Source of the DNA: JABDIP01 sp965227455 | Lineage (GTDB): Bacteria > Pseudomonadota > Alphaproteobacteria > DSM-16000 > Inquilinaceae | Length of the DNA stretch: 64,000 nucleotides | Direction: 5' to 3' | Assembly (NCBI GenBank): GCA_965227455.1 | Contig: OZ245752.1 | Coordinates: 3,968,001 to 4,032,000 of the forward strand | In this document: positions 36,612 through 45,641 of the stretch, piece by piece | Position numbering within the stretch: the stretch's first letter is position 1 | Layout of the letters: each line of letters begins with the position of its first letter | Notes under the pieces: generated by a model | What the model was told of the DNA's origin: nothing | The model's input: only the letters and a program-made list of their open reading frames with translations | The model's database searches: none | Position numbers and translations under genes: made by a program

Positions 36612-37571
36612 ATGAACCCAGTGAGACAAAGGCGAGCCTTCGGCATCGCCTTCATGCTCGGATTGCTGTTGCCGGCCTCTGTATCCGCGCAGGACAGCGT
36701 CACCCCACGCTTCGCCTGGCCGGAGAGCCTTAGCGGCAGGGCGGACTTCACGCTCCGCCACGAATCTCTCCACAACGACAACCCGCCCGCCTCGCTGGAG
36801 GCAAGTGGCAGCGTCCGATTTTCGGTATCGGCGCACGCCGACTCCCTGACCGTTGACTTCGACGAGACATCGGTCGGAATCGAGAGCCATGTCGCCTCCG
36901 ACGACCAGATGCGGATCGCCTCCGTGCTCGTGCCGCTCAGCCTTCGTCGGGCCGACTATCGCGTCAGCCGGGCGGGAGATTTCCTCGGCCTGGACAATCC
37001 CCGGGATTTCATGGAGGCGATGCGCACCGCCATCGACGCCGGGATCGAGACCATTCCGGAGGACCTTCGCGTCCATGTCCGCCCGACCATCGAACTCACC
37101 CTGAGCCAGGAGAATTTCCGGTCCATCATGGAGCGGGGCTGGAGAAGCGAAGTCGGTCGTTGGATAGACCGGTCGCTCCAAAGGGGGCAGCCATCGACCG
37201 TGGACGAGATGATGGACTTCCCGATCCTCGGCGGCGGGCAGGTGCCGGCGCAGGTCACCTATCGATTTATCGGCCAGGCGGCCTGCGGCAATGGAGAGGA
37301 GGGTTGCGCCGAACTGGAGGTTCGCGCGGTCATCGAAGGTCCGGAAGCGATCGGGGCCTACGAGCAGGCCTTGCGGATCTCGGGCGCCAGCAGCCTACAG
37401 GTCGCACTGTACCGGACCGAGCTGACCAGCCAGGTGATCACCGATCCGGAGTCGCTGGTTCCCTATGAGAGCCGGCTGGAATGGCGCCAGACGACAGAGT
37501 TGCTGTCCGGCTCCGACACCATCTCCGTTCGTGAGTCCGGGGCGCTTGCCACGACCTACACCTATGATTGA
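36612..37571 (+). CDS. Secreted protein of unknown function, flanked by lysS 3'-end repeats
   Basis: A 319-residue protein with signal peptide MNPVRQRRAFGIAFMLGLLL ending SVSA, then a mostly beta-rich periplasmic domain with two cysteines in QAACGNGEEGCAELEV that may form a disulfide. I do not recognise the family. AGGAGG lies seven bases before the ATG at 36612, supporting the start. The gene sits between two direct repeats of the lysS 3' end and right after an ABC transporter pair. Confidence 0.7.
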   Translation: MNPVRQRRAFGIAFMLGLLLPASVSAQDSVTPRFAWPESLSGRADFTLRHESLHNDNPPASLEASGSVRFSVSAHADSLTVDFDETSVGIESHVASDDQMRIASVLVPLSLRRADYRVSRAGDFLGLDNPRDFMEAMRTAIDAGIETIPEDLRVHVRPTIELTLSQENFRSIMERGWRSEVGRWIDRSLQRGQPSTVDEMMDFPILGGGQVPAQVTYRFIGQAACGNGEEGCAELEVRAVIEGPEAIGAYEQALRISGASSLQVALYRTELTSQVITDPESLVPYESRLEWRQTTELLSGSDTISVRESGALATTYTYD

Positions 37572-37582
37572 CCGCGGCGGCC

Positions 37583-39082
37583 CTACCCCTTCCGCCGCAG
37601 CGTCGGAAACGCAATCACGTCGCGGATCGAGGGGGAGCCGGTGAGCAGCATGATCAGCCGATCGAGGCCGACGCCCATGCCGCCGGAGGGCGGCATGCCG
37701 TGCTCCAGGGCGGTGACGTAGTCGAGGTCCATCATCTGCGCCTCGTCGTCGCCGGCCTCCCGCGCCGCGACCTGGGCCTGGAAGCGCTCGAACTGGTCCT
37801 GCGGGTCGGTCAGCTCGGAGAAGGCGTTGGCCACCTCCCAGCCATTGACCAGGGTCTCGAAGCGCTCCGTCAGCCGGTCGTCCTGGCGGTGCACCTTGGC
37901 CAGGGGCGAGATGTCGCGCGGGAAATCGGTCACATGCACCGGCTGGATCAGCGTGTGCTCGACCTTGTGGCCATAGACCTTCTCAAGGGATTCGCCCCAT
38001 TTCTCGCTGCCGGTCACCTCGCAATCCTGGGATTCCGCAGCCTTGCGCGCCTCCGCCTCGTCCAGCCCCATGAAATCGATGCCGGTGACCTCTTCGACAA
38101 GATCCGCCATGCGCCGGCGCGGATAGGGGCCGGCAAAGCTTATCTCCTCGCCGTCATAGACGACCTTGGTGGACCCGGTCGCGACCTCCGCCAGCCGCGC
38201 CATCAAACCTTCCGCCAGCGCCATCATGTCGTGATAGTCGGCATAGGCCTGGTACAGCTCCATCATGGTAAATTCGGGATTGTGCCGTGGCGACAGCCCC
38301 TCGTTCCGGAAGGAGCGGTTGATCTCGAACACCCGCTCCGACAGCCCGCCGACGATCAGCCGCTTCAGGTACAGCTCCGGCGCGATGCGCAGGTAGAGAT
38401 CGGTATCGAGCGCATTGTGGTGGGTGACGAAGGGCTTGGCCGATGCGCCGCCCAGAATCGGGTGCAGCATCGGCGTTTCGACCTCCAGGAAGCCATGGCC
38501 GATCATGAAGGCGCGGGTCTCGGCGATGATCCGGCTGCGGGTGCGCAATATGTCGCGGCTGTCTTCGTTCATGATCAGGTCGAGATAGCGCTGGCGATAG
38601 CGCGCCTCGACATCGGTCAGGCCGTGATATTTCTCCGGCAGCGGCAGCAGCGCCTTGGCCAGCACCGTCAGGCTGCGGGAATTGACCGACAGCTCGCCGC
38701 GCTTGGTGCGCCGCACCTGGCCCTCGACCCCCAGCATGTCGCCGATATCCAGCAGCTTCAGCTTGGCGCGCTCGTCCTCGGAGAGGAAATCCTTGTGGCT
38801 GAAGATCTGGATCTTGCCGGTCACGTCATGCAGGTCGATGAACATGCCGTTGTTGCGCATCGCCCGGATGCGCCCGGCGATCCGCACCGTATCCTCGGTC
38901 TGGGTGTCGTCCGGCAGGTCGCCATAGTGGTTGTGCAGCGCCGCCGCATTGGTGTCGGTGTCGAAATTGTACGGGTAGGGGTCGATCCCGGCCTCCCGCA
39001 TCGCCGCCAGCTTCTCCAGCCTGGGCGCACGCAGGGGATTGTCGGACGGCAGCGGAATATCGCCGGATGAGTCTTCGGTCAT
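37583..39082 (-). CDS. lysS: Lysyl-tRNA synthetase, class II
   Basis: A 499-residue class II enzyme charging tRNA-Lys. It has an N-terminal OB-fold anticodon-binding domain (GRIRAMRNNGMFIDLHD), motif 2 region FEINRSFRNEGLSPRHNPEF, and C-terminal motif 3 GGMGVGLDRLIMLLTGSPSIRDVIAFP. I chose the ATG at 39082 beginning MTEDSSGDIP. Its last ~60 bases are duplicated downstream. No operon partner is present. Confidence 0.96.
   Translation of the reverse strand: MTEDSSGDIPLPSDNPLRAPRLEKLAAMREAGIDPYPYNFDTDTNAAALHNHYGDLPDDTQTEDTVRIAGRIRAMRNNGMFIDLHDVTGKIQIFSHKDFLSEDERAKLKLLDIGDMLGVEGQVRRTKRGELSVNSRSLTVLAKALLPLPEKYHGLTDVEARYRQRYLDLIMNEDSRDILRTRSRIIAETRAFMIGHGFLEVETPMLHPILGGASAKPFVTHHNALDTDLYLRIAPELYLKRLIVGGLSERVFEINRSFRNEGLSPRHNPEFTMMELYQAYADYHDMMALAEGLMARLAEVATGSTKVVYDGEEISFAGPYPRRRMADLVEEVTGIDFMGLDEAEARKAAESQDCEVTGSEKWGESLEKVYGHKVEHTLIQPVHVTDFPRDISPLAKVHRQDDRLTERFETLVNGWEVANAFSELTDPQDQFERFQAQVAAREAGDDEAQMMDLDYVTALEHGMPPSGGMGVGLDRLIMLLTGSPSIRDVIAFPTLRRKG
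37587..37647. repeat. lysS 3'-end direct repeat copy 1 (within lysS)
   Basis: This is the real lysS terminus, encoding GSPSIRDVIAFPTLRRKG and stop. It is repeated in the same orientation at 36387-36450, with high identity. See the finding on the insertion footprint. Confidence 0.85.
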
Positions 39083-39194
39083 GGCACGGGTCTTATGGAG
39101 GGCGGAAAGGCGGCGCACTATAGGGTGCGCCGAGGCGATTTGAAAGGCGGGCCGGCGCCCCGCGTGAGGCCATGGCGGGCCGGTCGCGGATCGA

Positions 39195-39206
39195 TATAGT
39201 GACCCT
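39195..39206 (+). promoter_or_regulatory. Candidate -10 of a leaderless helicase transcript
   Basis: TATAGT (39195-39200) precedes the ATG at 39207 by six bases, the distance expected if transcription begins at the start codon. No matching -35 was found, so this is weak. Confidence 0.3.
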
Positions 39207-41978
39207 ATGAACACCGCCGCCCCGACTGTGCGCATGCCCGACGCCGACGCGCTGGTCCTCGGCGCCTCCGGCGGCGTGCTGTTGTCGGCGGATGGCGAGA
39301 TCGAGGCCCTGGACGGGCCGGCGCTGCGCAAGAGGCTGGATGGCGCGCCGCTGCTGGTCTGCCACGCCCGGTCGATCGCCCGCCGCGAGAGCCTCGACGC
39401 CTTCCGCGCCTATGACCTGTTGGAGCTGTTCGCCTTCGTGCAACCGGCCCGGTTCTGCGTGCCGACGCCCCGTGGCCTCGCCGAATCGCTGGCGCTGCCG
39501 ATGCCGCGCTCGCCGGAGGAATCCGCCCTAACCCTGCAACGGGCCGCCGCCCGGCTGCTCGCCGATTTGACCGCGCCGGGACGCGAGGAAAAATCCGACG
39601 TGGCCGGCATCGCCTGGATCATGGCGCGAGCCGGCTGGCTGTGGGGGCCGCCGGTGCTGGCGGCGCTGGGCGAGCCCTATGGCGCCACCGATTCCAAATC
39701 CGGCCGGGCGCTGCAGGTCTGGCACCGGCTGCCGGAATGGGAGGGCGATCCGCCCCCGCCTCCACCGGGCCAGATTCCGGTCGAGCCGGCCGCCGCCCGC
39801 GAACGGCTGGCCCTGCTGCTGGGCGGTGACTCCGAAGAGCGACCGCAACAGGCCGATTATGCCAGCGCCATCTGCGAGGCCTTCACGCCACGGGAAGAGC
39901 AGGACGCGCCCAACACCGTGCTGGCCGAGGCCGGCACCGGCGTCGGCAAGACCCTGGGATACTTGGCCCCGGCCAGCCTGTGGGCCGAGCGCAACGGCGC
40001 CCCGGTCTGGATCTCCACCTATACCCGCAACCTGCAGCACCAGATCGACCGGGAGCTTGACCGGCTGCACCCGCGACCGGACCGCAAGGCGGCCAAGGTG
40101 GTGCTGCGCAAGGGGCGGGAGAATTATCTCTGCCTGTTGAACCTGGAGGAGGCCACCCGCGCCCTGCCGGCCCAGCCGCAATACGGCATTGCGCTCGGCC
40201 TGATGGCGCGCTGGACGGCGGCGACCCGCGACGGCGACATGTCCGGCGGCGACTTCCCGGGCTGGCTGGCCGACCTGGTCGGGCGCGGCCGCAGCCTGGG
40301 TCTGGCCGACCGGCGCGGCGAATGCGTCTATTCCGCCTGCCCCCATTACGGCCGTTGCTTCATCGAGCGCAGCGTGCGCCGGGCCCGCAAGGCCGACATC
40401 GTGGTGGCCAACCACGCCCTGGTGATGATCCAGGCGGCGTTGGGCGGCATGGACGACACGAGCCTGCCGACCCGCTACGTCTTCGACGAGGGCCATCACC
40501 TGTTCGACGCCGCCGACAGCGCCTTCGCCGGTCACCTCACCGGGCAGGAGACGGCGGAGCTGCGCCGCTGGCTGATCGGCGTGGAAAGCGGCCGCCGCAG
40601 CCGGGCGCGCGGGCTGAAGCGCCGGATCGAGGATCTGCTGGGCGACGATGAGGAGGCCCATGCCGCCCTGGACACGGTCGACCGCGCCGCCCGCGCCCTG
40701 CCCGGCGAAGGCTGGTCCGGCCGGGTGTCCAAGGGCGAACCGAGCGGCGCCACCGAGGCCTTCCTGGCCCTGGTGCGCACCCAGACCTACGCCCGCGCCA
40801 GCGGTGTCGACGGCCCCTACGACCTGGAGTGCGACTCGAGCGAGCCGGTCGACGGACTGACCGAGGCGGCCGCCAGCCTCGACGCGGCGCTGAAGCGCCT
40901 GCAGGCCCCGCTCCGCACCATCGGTAAGGCCGTGCGCGGCCGGCTGGACGACGAGGCTGAGCGGCTGGACAGCGCGACCCGCCTGCGCCTCGACGCCATG
41001 GCCCGGGCCCTGGACCGGCGCGGCAAGGTACAGATTCAGGCATGGCGCGACATGCTGGCGACATTGGGCCAGGAGACGCCGGACGCTTTCGTCGACTGGT
41101 TCGGGGTCGAGCGCATGGGCCCGGATGGCGGCAGCCGGGACGTGGATGTCGGCCATTACCGCCATTGGGTCGACCCGACCCGGCCCTTCGCCGAGGCCCT
41201 GGGGCACTATGCCCACGGCATGGTGATGACCTCCGCCACCCTGACCGACGGCACCGGCGAGCCGGAAGCGGATTGGCAGGCGGCCGAGGCGCGGACCGGC
41301 GCCGAGCATTTGCTGCGCCCGGCGACCCGCGCCGCCGTGCCCTCGCCCTTCGACTATGCCGGGCAGACCCGGGTGCTGGTGGTGCGCGACGTGCGCAAGG
41401 ATGATTTCGACCAGGTCGCCGCCGCCTATCGGGAGCTGTTCGAGGCGGCCGGCGGCGGTGCGCTGGGCCTGTTCACCGCCATCAGCCGGCTGCGCGAGGT
41501 CCATCGGCGCATCGCCAGGCCGCTGGAGGACCATGGCCTAGCGCTGCACGCCCAGCATGTGGACGGGATCGATGTGGCGACGCTGGTGGACATATTCCGC
41601 GGCGAGCCGGATTCCTGCTTGTTGGGCACCGATGCGGTGCGCGACGGCATCGACGTGCCGGGGCGCAGTCTCAGGCTCATCGTGTTCGACCGGGTGCCCT
41701 GGCCGCGGCCGACCATCCTGCACCGGGCCCGGCGGGAGCATTTCGGCAAGCGCCGCTACGACGACATGATCACCCGGCTCAGGCTCAAGCAGGCCTATGG
41801 TCGGCTGATCCGCCAGGCCGGCGACCATGGCGTGTTCGTCATGCTGGATCCGATGATGCCATCGCGGCTGGCCGGCGCGTTCCCCGACGGTGTCGAGGTC
41901 GAGCGGCTCGGCCTGGCCGAAGCGGTCGCGATCGTCGGCGACTTCCTCGCCGCGACCGGACCTTCAGGGACGGATTAG
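39207..41978 (+). CDS. DinG/XPD-like ATP-dependent DNA helicase
   Basis: A 923-residue superfamily 2 helicase. Walker A is AEAGTGVGKT (240-249); DEGH (427-430) is motif II; cysteines C309, C373, C378 and C384 have the spacing for the 4Fe-4S cluster of XPD/DinG helicases. The N-terminal ~200 residues resemble a degraded exonuclease-like fold, but I could not confirm its motifs. It would unwind 5'-tailed DNA, possibly R-loops or forks. It is divergent from lysS. A long hairpin follows its stop. Confidence 0.87.
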   Translation: MNTAAPTVRMPDADALVLGASGGVLLSADGEIEALDGPALRKRLDGAPLLVCHARSIARRESLDAFRAYDLLELFAFVQPARFCVPTPRGLAESLALPMPRSPEESALTLQRAAARLLADLTAPGREEKSDVAGIAWIMARAGWLWGPPVLAALGEPYGATDSKSGRALQVWHRLPEWEGDPPPPPPGQIPVEPAAARERLALLLGGDSEERPQQADYASAICEAFTPREEQDAPNTVLAEAGTGVGKTLGYLAPASLWAERNGAPVWISTYTRNLQHQIDRELDRLHPRPDRKAAKVVLRKGRENYLCLLNLEEATRALPAQPQYGIALGLMARWTAATRDGDMSGGDFPGWLADLVGRGRSLGLADRRGECVYSACPHYGRCFIERSVRRARKADIVVANHALVMIQAALGGMDDTSLPTRYVFDEGHHLFDAADSAFAGHLTGQETAELRRWLIGVESGRRSRARGLKRRIEDLLGDDEEAHAALDTVDRAARALPGEGWSGRVSKGEPSGATEAFLALVRTQTYARASGVDGPYDLECDSSEPVDGLTEAAASLDAALKRLQAPLRTIGKAVRGRLDDEAERLDSATRLRLDAMARALDRRGKVQIQAWRDMLATLGQETPDAFVDWFGVERMGPDGGSRDVDVGHYRHWVDPTRPFAEALGHYAHGMVMTSATLTDGTGEPEADWQAAEARTGAEHLLRPATRAAVPSPFDYAGQTRVLVVRDVRKDDFDQVAAAYRELFEAAGGGALGLFTAISRLREVHRRIARPLEDHGLALHAQHVDGIDVATLVDIFRGEPDSCLLGTDAVRDGIDVPGRSLRLIVFDRVPWPRPTILHRARREHFGKRRYDDMITRLRLKQAYGRLIRQAGDHGVFVMLDPMMPSRLAGAFPDGVEVERLGLAEAVAIVGDFLAATGPSGTD

Positions 41979-42000
41979 GCGCTATCGCCTACGCGAACAC

Positions 42001-42079
42001 GGCACCAGCCCGCTCCCCCGCCCGGCCACCCATGAGGATACTGGCGTTGGGTGGTCGGGCGGGGGAGCGGGCTGGTGCC
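42001..42079. repeat. 32-bp near-perfect inverted repeat between convergent genes
   Basis: GGCACCAGCCCGCTCCCCCG... (42001-42032) pairs with 42048-42079 with one mismatch and a 15-base loop. It lies between the helicase and the convergent small gene, where a bidirectional terminator or stabilising hairpin is expected. Confidence 0.75.
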
Positions 42080-42095
42080 GCCAATTGAAAATGCG

Positions 42096-42302
42096 CTAGG
42101 CCCGTCCGGTGCCCCGCAGGGCCTGCACGGCGTGCAGCACGCCGTCCCAGGAATTGTTGCGGCAATAGCGGATTGCGCCGTCGAAGCCAACCGAGTCGAT
42201 CAGGCTGAGCGCCAGGCGGCACTGGTAGGCCTCGTCCGATCCCGGCTTGTTCGGGAACACCACCGCGCCGGAGTCCGCCGGGCTTGCGAATGCCATGCGC
42301 AT
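42096..42302 (-). CDS. Small unknown protein coupled to secreted protein
   Basis: A 68-residue protein (MRMAFASPADSGAVVFPNKPG...) whose ATG overlaps the stop codon of the upstream gene (TGATG), so it is translated by coupling. It contains two cysteines (QCRLALSL and YCRNNSWDG). I do not recognise the family. It has normal coding bias. Confidence 0.55.
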   Translation of the reverse strand: MRMAFASPADSGAVVFPNKPGSDEAYQCRLALSLIDSVGFDGAIRYCRNNSWDGVLHAVQALRGTGRA

Positions 42303-42655
42303 CACGACACCTGTCCAACGATCGGGCCGGGCAGTGCCGACCAGCCCTGGCCTTCGGCCATCATGCAGCTGGTGCCGTCCGGCGCCGTCAGCAGCAGGGT
42401 CCAGGTGGCGCCATCGGCGGTGCTGAACACCTCCACCAGCCGGCCGCCCGATGCCAGGCCCAGCGCGATCGGCGCCTCGGAATAGCGGGCGTCGAGCAGC
42501 TCGACGATCTCTTCGCGCGGCATGCACAGATTCTGCGCCGCCGCCTCTCCGGCCGACCCGACCGTGGCGACCATCGCCGCCACGGTCGACACAACCGCCA
42601 CCAACGTCTTCACCGGTTGGAACCGATGTTTGGTCTCCATGTCACCAAATCTCAT
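42302..42655 (-). CDS. Small secreted protein of unknown function
   Basis: A 117-residue protein with a signal peptide (LVAVVSTVAAMVATVGSA) after a short basic start, and a mature region with CMPREEIVELLDARYSEAPI and a later CMMAEGQGW, so a disulfide is possible. Similar small periplasmic proteins are common in alphaproteobacteria, but I cannot name the family. The ATG at 42655 follows GGAGTGAG; the ATG at 42640 is also possible. It overlaps the next gene's start. Confidence 0.65.
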   Translation of the reverse strand: MRFGDMETKHRFQPVKTLVAVVSTVAAMVATVGSAGEAAAQNLCMPREEIVELLDARYSEAPIALGLASGGRLVEVFSTADGATWTLLLTAPDGTSCMMAEGQGWSALPGPIVGQVS

Positions 42656-42893
42656 GGCTCACTCCAACACTCTGTGCGGCGGTCGGCTGCACCTTCCTGG
42701 CCGGGCTGAGGGCCCGGGGACCCTCGTCCTATCAACACTGGACGAACCGCGTCGATGGCCCACTATTCATGCTTCTGTCACAAGCCGACATGACGGCTGT
42801 CACACATCACGCTTTTTTGCGTCCGTTTGAGAATTTTTCTGTCGAGAGCGCGCTAACCTGTGAGAGGAGCGGCTATTTGACCGGAGATTTGCG

Positions 42894-43403
42894 ATGTGTT
42901 TTGCCCGGCGACCGGCCTGTTTCGGTCTCGCGATCCTGGCCTTTGCGGCCTTGCATTTCACGTCTCCGGCCCGCGCCGACATCGTCGACGGCCTCTCCGC
43001 CTACGATCAGGGCGACTATGAAACCGCGCTGGCGGAATGGACGCCGCTGGCCGAGAACGGCGACGCCACGGCGCAGTCGCTGCTTGGTCTGCTCTATCGC
43101 GGCGCGCCGGGACTTCCCGGGAATGCGGTCGAATCGGCGCGCTGGTACCGGCTGGCTGCCGAACAGGGCCATGCCCATGCGCAATACAATCTCGGCCTGG
43201 CCCATCTATCGGGGGATGGCGTCGCGCAGGACGACATCGCCGCCTATATGTGGCTGGACGTCGCGGCCCGCGGCATCCCCAAAGGCCCGGACGGCACCAA
43301 CGCCGCCTCCCAACGCCGCGACGCCCTCGCCGCCCGGATGAGCGCCGCCGACATCGCCGAGGCGACCCGCCAGGCGGAAAGCTGGACGGCCGCGGCGAAT
43401 TAG
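42894..43403 (+). CDS. Secreted Sel1-repeat (TPR-like) protein
   Basis: A 169-residue protein with a signal peptide (CFGLAILAFAALHFTSPARA) and Sel1-type repeats: DYETALAEWTPLAENGDATAQSLLG, NAVESARWYRLAAEQGHAHAQYNLG and DDIAAYMWLDVAARG. Sel1 proteins act as scaffolds for protein-protein interactions, here in the periplasm. Partner unknown. GGAG lies about 10 bases before the ATG. A MITE-like element follows immediately. Confidence 0.85.
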   Translation: MCFARRPACFGLAILAFAALHFTSPARADIVDGLSAYDQGDYETALAEWTPLAENGDATAQSLLGLLYRGAPGLPGNAVESARWYRLAAEQGHAHAQYNLGLAHLSGDGVAQDDIAAYMWLDVAARGIPKGPDGTNAASQRRDALAARMSAADIAEATRQAESWTAAAN

Positions 43404-43744
43404 CGAACCAAGAAGTTGAAAACCACAGAGGCACAGAGGCACAGAGAACCAACCACTTGATTCGTCATTCCCGCGAAGGCGGGAATCCAGCGATACTGGC
43501 CGTTCCCGCTTCATTGTCGGGATGACTGGATTCCCGCTTTCGCGGGAATGACGATCTAGGTGGTTGTTGTTTGGTTCTCTGTGTCTCTGTGCCTCTGTGG
43601 TTCACCGCGGTTGATCCTGAACCACGACATTCCATCGCTTTTCTTTCGCATGGGGTTTAAAGAGGGATTCGCCGCTCCCAATTGACCGCAATTGCGATCG
43701 GCCGCGACGGCGGACGAGGCCCACCCCCAACCGACCCTCAGCCC
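43404..43744. other. Intergenic region filled by a MITE-like element
   Basis: The 341 bases contain nested inverted repeat copy 2 (43421-43602) and a short upstream region of the MFS gene. No gene is supported. Confidence 0.6.
43421..43602. repeat. Nested inverted-repeat (MITE-like) element, copy 2
   Basis: Outer arms at 43421-43452 and 43571-43602 carry the CACAGAG motif; inner arms at 43463-43490 and 43526-43553 carry CATTCCCGCGAAGGCGGGAA and its inverse. Same architecture as 26129-26306. Confidence 0.87.
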
Positions 43745-45034
43745 ATGAACGTGATCGTCTCGGCCACCTGGCCGTTATTCCTCGGCATCGCGCTGATCAT
43801 GCTGGCGAACGGGCTGCAGGGCACCCTGCTGGGCCTGCGCGCCTCACTGGAGGCGTTCCCGACCACGGTCACCGGCTTGGTCATGTCGGCCTATTATGTC
43901 GGCTTCCTGGCCGGATCGCGGCTGTCGACTAAGGTGGTCACCCAGGTCGGCCATGTCCGCACCTTCGCCGCGCTCGCCTCGCTGGCCTCGGTCTCGGTGC
44001 TGCTGCATTCGGTGTTCGTCGACCCGGCCTCCTGGGCGGTCATGCGGCTGCTGACCGGCTTCAGCTATGCCGGCCTCTACGTGGTGGCCGAGAGCTGGCT
44101 GAACGACCGCGCCACCAACGAGACCCGCGGTCAGCTGCTGTCGATCTACATGGTGGTGATGTATGCCGGGCTGGCGAGCGGCCAGTTCATGCTGAACCTG
44201 GCAGACCCGGCCGGCTACGACCTGTTCATCCTGTCCTCGGTAATGGTCTCCCTGGCCCTGATACCGATGCTGGTCACGGTCGGCGCGGCTCCGGAGATCA
44301 GCACGCCTTCGCCGGTCGGCGTGCGCGAGCTGTTCAGGATCTCGCCGCTCGGCGTCGTCGGCTCGGTGGCCACCGGCATGACCAATGGCGGCTTCTTCGG
44401 CATGGGCGCGGTCTATGCCGCCGCCGTCGGCCTGTCGGTCGGCGAGATTTCGTTCTTCATGGCGGCGACGGTGATCGGCGGCATCGCCCTGCAATGGCCG
44501 ATCGGCAAGCTCTCCGACATGATCGACCGCCGCATCGTGCTGGCCGGCGTGACCATCGCCGCAGCCGCCTGCGCCCTGGCCGCCATCCTGTTCGGGGCCG
44601 TGTCGACGCCGGTGCTGCTGGCCTGCGCAGCCGCCTATGGTGCCGCGTCCTTCCCGATGTATTCGCTCAGCATCGCCCACACCAACGACCGGCTGGAGAT
44701 GGATCAGATCGTGCCGGCCAGCGGCACGCTGGTCCTGCTGGGCGGTATCGGCGCCATCCTCGGCCCGGTCAGTGCCTCGGGCGCCATGGCGGTCACCGGA
44801 CCGGAGGGGTTCTTCTGGTACCTGCTGGCCGGCCATGCCGCATTGGGCGCTTTCGCCCTCTACCGCATGACCCGGCGCCCGGCCATTCCGCTAGATGAGC
44901 AGGGCCCATCGGTCCCGCTCGGTCCGCGCCCCTCCCCCATCGCCGTCGCCGCGGCCCAGGAATGGGCCGTCGAGGAGGCCGAGGGCGCCACCGAGCCGGA
45001 ACTGGATCTGGAACCCGGACCGACGGGCGATTGA
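43745..45034 (+). CDS. Major facilitator superfamily transporter
   Basis: About 429 residues with twelve predicted transmembrane helices. Hallmarks include LRASLEAFPTTVTGLVMSAYYVGFLAGSR, the TM2-3 loop region and ESWLNDRATNETRGQLLS. It resembles the YcaD-like branch of MFS, possibly a small-molecule exporter. The C-terminal tail is acidic and hydrophilic. I chose the ATG at 43745 rather than the one at 43682. It is followed by the pqiA-like gene on the same strand. Confidence 0.87.
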   Translation: MNVIVSATWPLFLGIALIMLANGLQGTLLGLRASLEAFPTTVTGLVMSAYYVGFLAGSRLSTKVVTQVGHVRTFAALASLASVSVLLHSVFVDPASWAVMRLLTGFSYAGLYVVAESWLNDRATNETRGQLLSIYMVVMYAGLASGQFMLNLADPAGYDLFILSSVMVSLALIPMLVTVGAAPEISTPSPVGVRELFRISPLGVVGSVATGMTNGGFFGMGAVYAAAVGLSVGEISFFMAATVIGGIALQWPIGKLSDMIDRRIVLAGVTIAAAACALAAILFGAVSTPVLLACAAAYGAASFPMYSLSIAHTNDRLEMDQIVPASGTLVLLGGIGAILGPVSASGAMAVTGPEGFFWYLLAGHAALGAFALYRMTRRPAIPLDEQGPSVPLGPRPSPIAVAAAQEWAVEEAEGATEPELDLEPGPTGD

Positions 45035-45117
45035 GCGCCGCCGAATTCGCTGTCGACATTGTTTCGCCGCGATAGAGCGCCATCTACCGCTCGACACGGG
45101 TAATCGAAGGTTGGGGA

Positions 45118-45612
45118 ATGACGACGCAAACGCTGCATCATGCGGCTACGGGCTTCGACCGGTGGGCGGTCGGCCCCGTGCTGTTCACAGCGCTCGCTCT
45201 GCTGGTCGCCGGGATCGTGCTGCCGTCGCTTACGGTCAGCACGCTCGCGATCCTGAGCAACAGCGTGTCGATTCTCTCCGGGCTGGTGGTGCTGTGGGAC
45301 GATGATCAGTATTTCCTGTTCACCGTGCTGCTGGTGTTCTCCGTGCTGTTTCCGGCCGTGAAGCTGCTGTTCGGTCTCTGGGTCTGGTTCTTCTCCGGCA
45401 ATCCGAGCCATGCGGCCATCGCCCGGCTGGAGGGCCTGGCGAAATGGTCGATGCTGGATGTCTTCGTCATCGCCCTGGTGGTGGCCGCGCTCAACGTCAC
45501 GGTCATCAGCGGCGTGCTGATCCATGCCGGGCTCTATATGTTCACCGCTTCGGTGATCCTGTCGAAACTGGCCCTGGCCCGGATCAAGCGGGTGGCCCTG
45601 GCGGCGGCCTGA
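45118..45612 (+). CDS. Paraquat-inducible protein A (PqiA) family membrane protein
   Basis: A 164-residue protein with four hydrophobic helices, with TALALLVAGIVLPSLTVSTL, LLVFSVLFPAVKLLFGLW and GLAKWSMLDVFVIALVVAALNV as in PqiA family proteins. PqiA partners MCE proteins in lipid transport between membranes in other bacteria; here no pqiB is adjacent. Preceded by GGTTGGGGA. Followed by a MITE-like element. Confidence 0.82.
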   Translation: MTTQTLHHAATGFDRWAVGPVLFTALALLVAGIVLPSLTVSTLAILSNSVSILSGLVVLWDDDQYFLFTVLLVFSVLFPAVKLLFGLWVWFFSGNPSHAAIARLEGLAKWSMLDVFVIALVVAALNVTVISGVLIHAGLYMFTASVILSKLALARIKRVALAAA

Positions 45613-45641
45613 CCGGTTGTGGCTCTGATGTCCTAGGAATG

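Noticed and set aside
36388..37181. Minus-strand open frames ending in the lysS-like tail
   Set aside because: They fuse antisense DNA to a 60-base duplicated lysS fragment; only the fragment is homologous to LysS, so they are not real genes.
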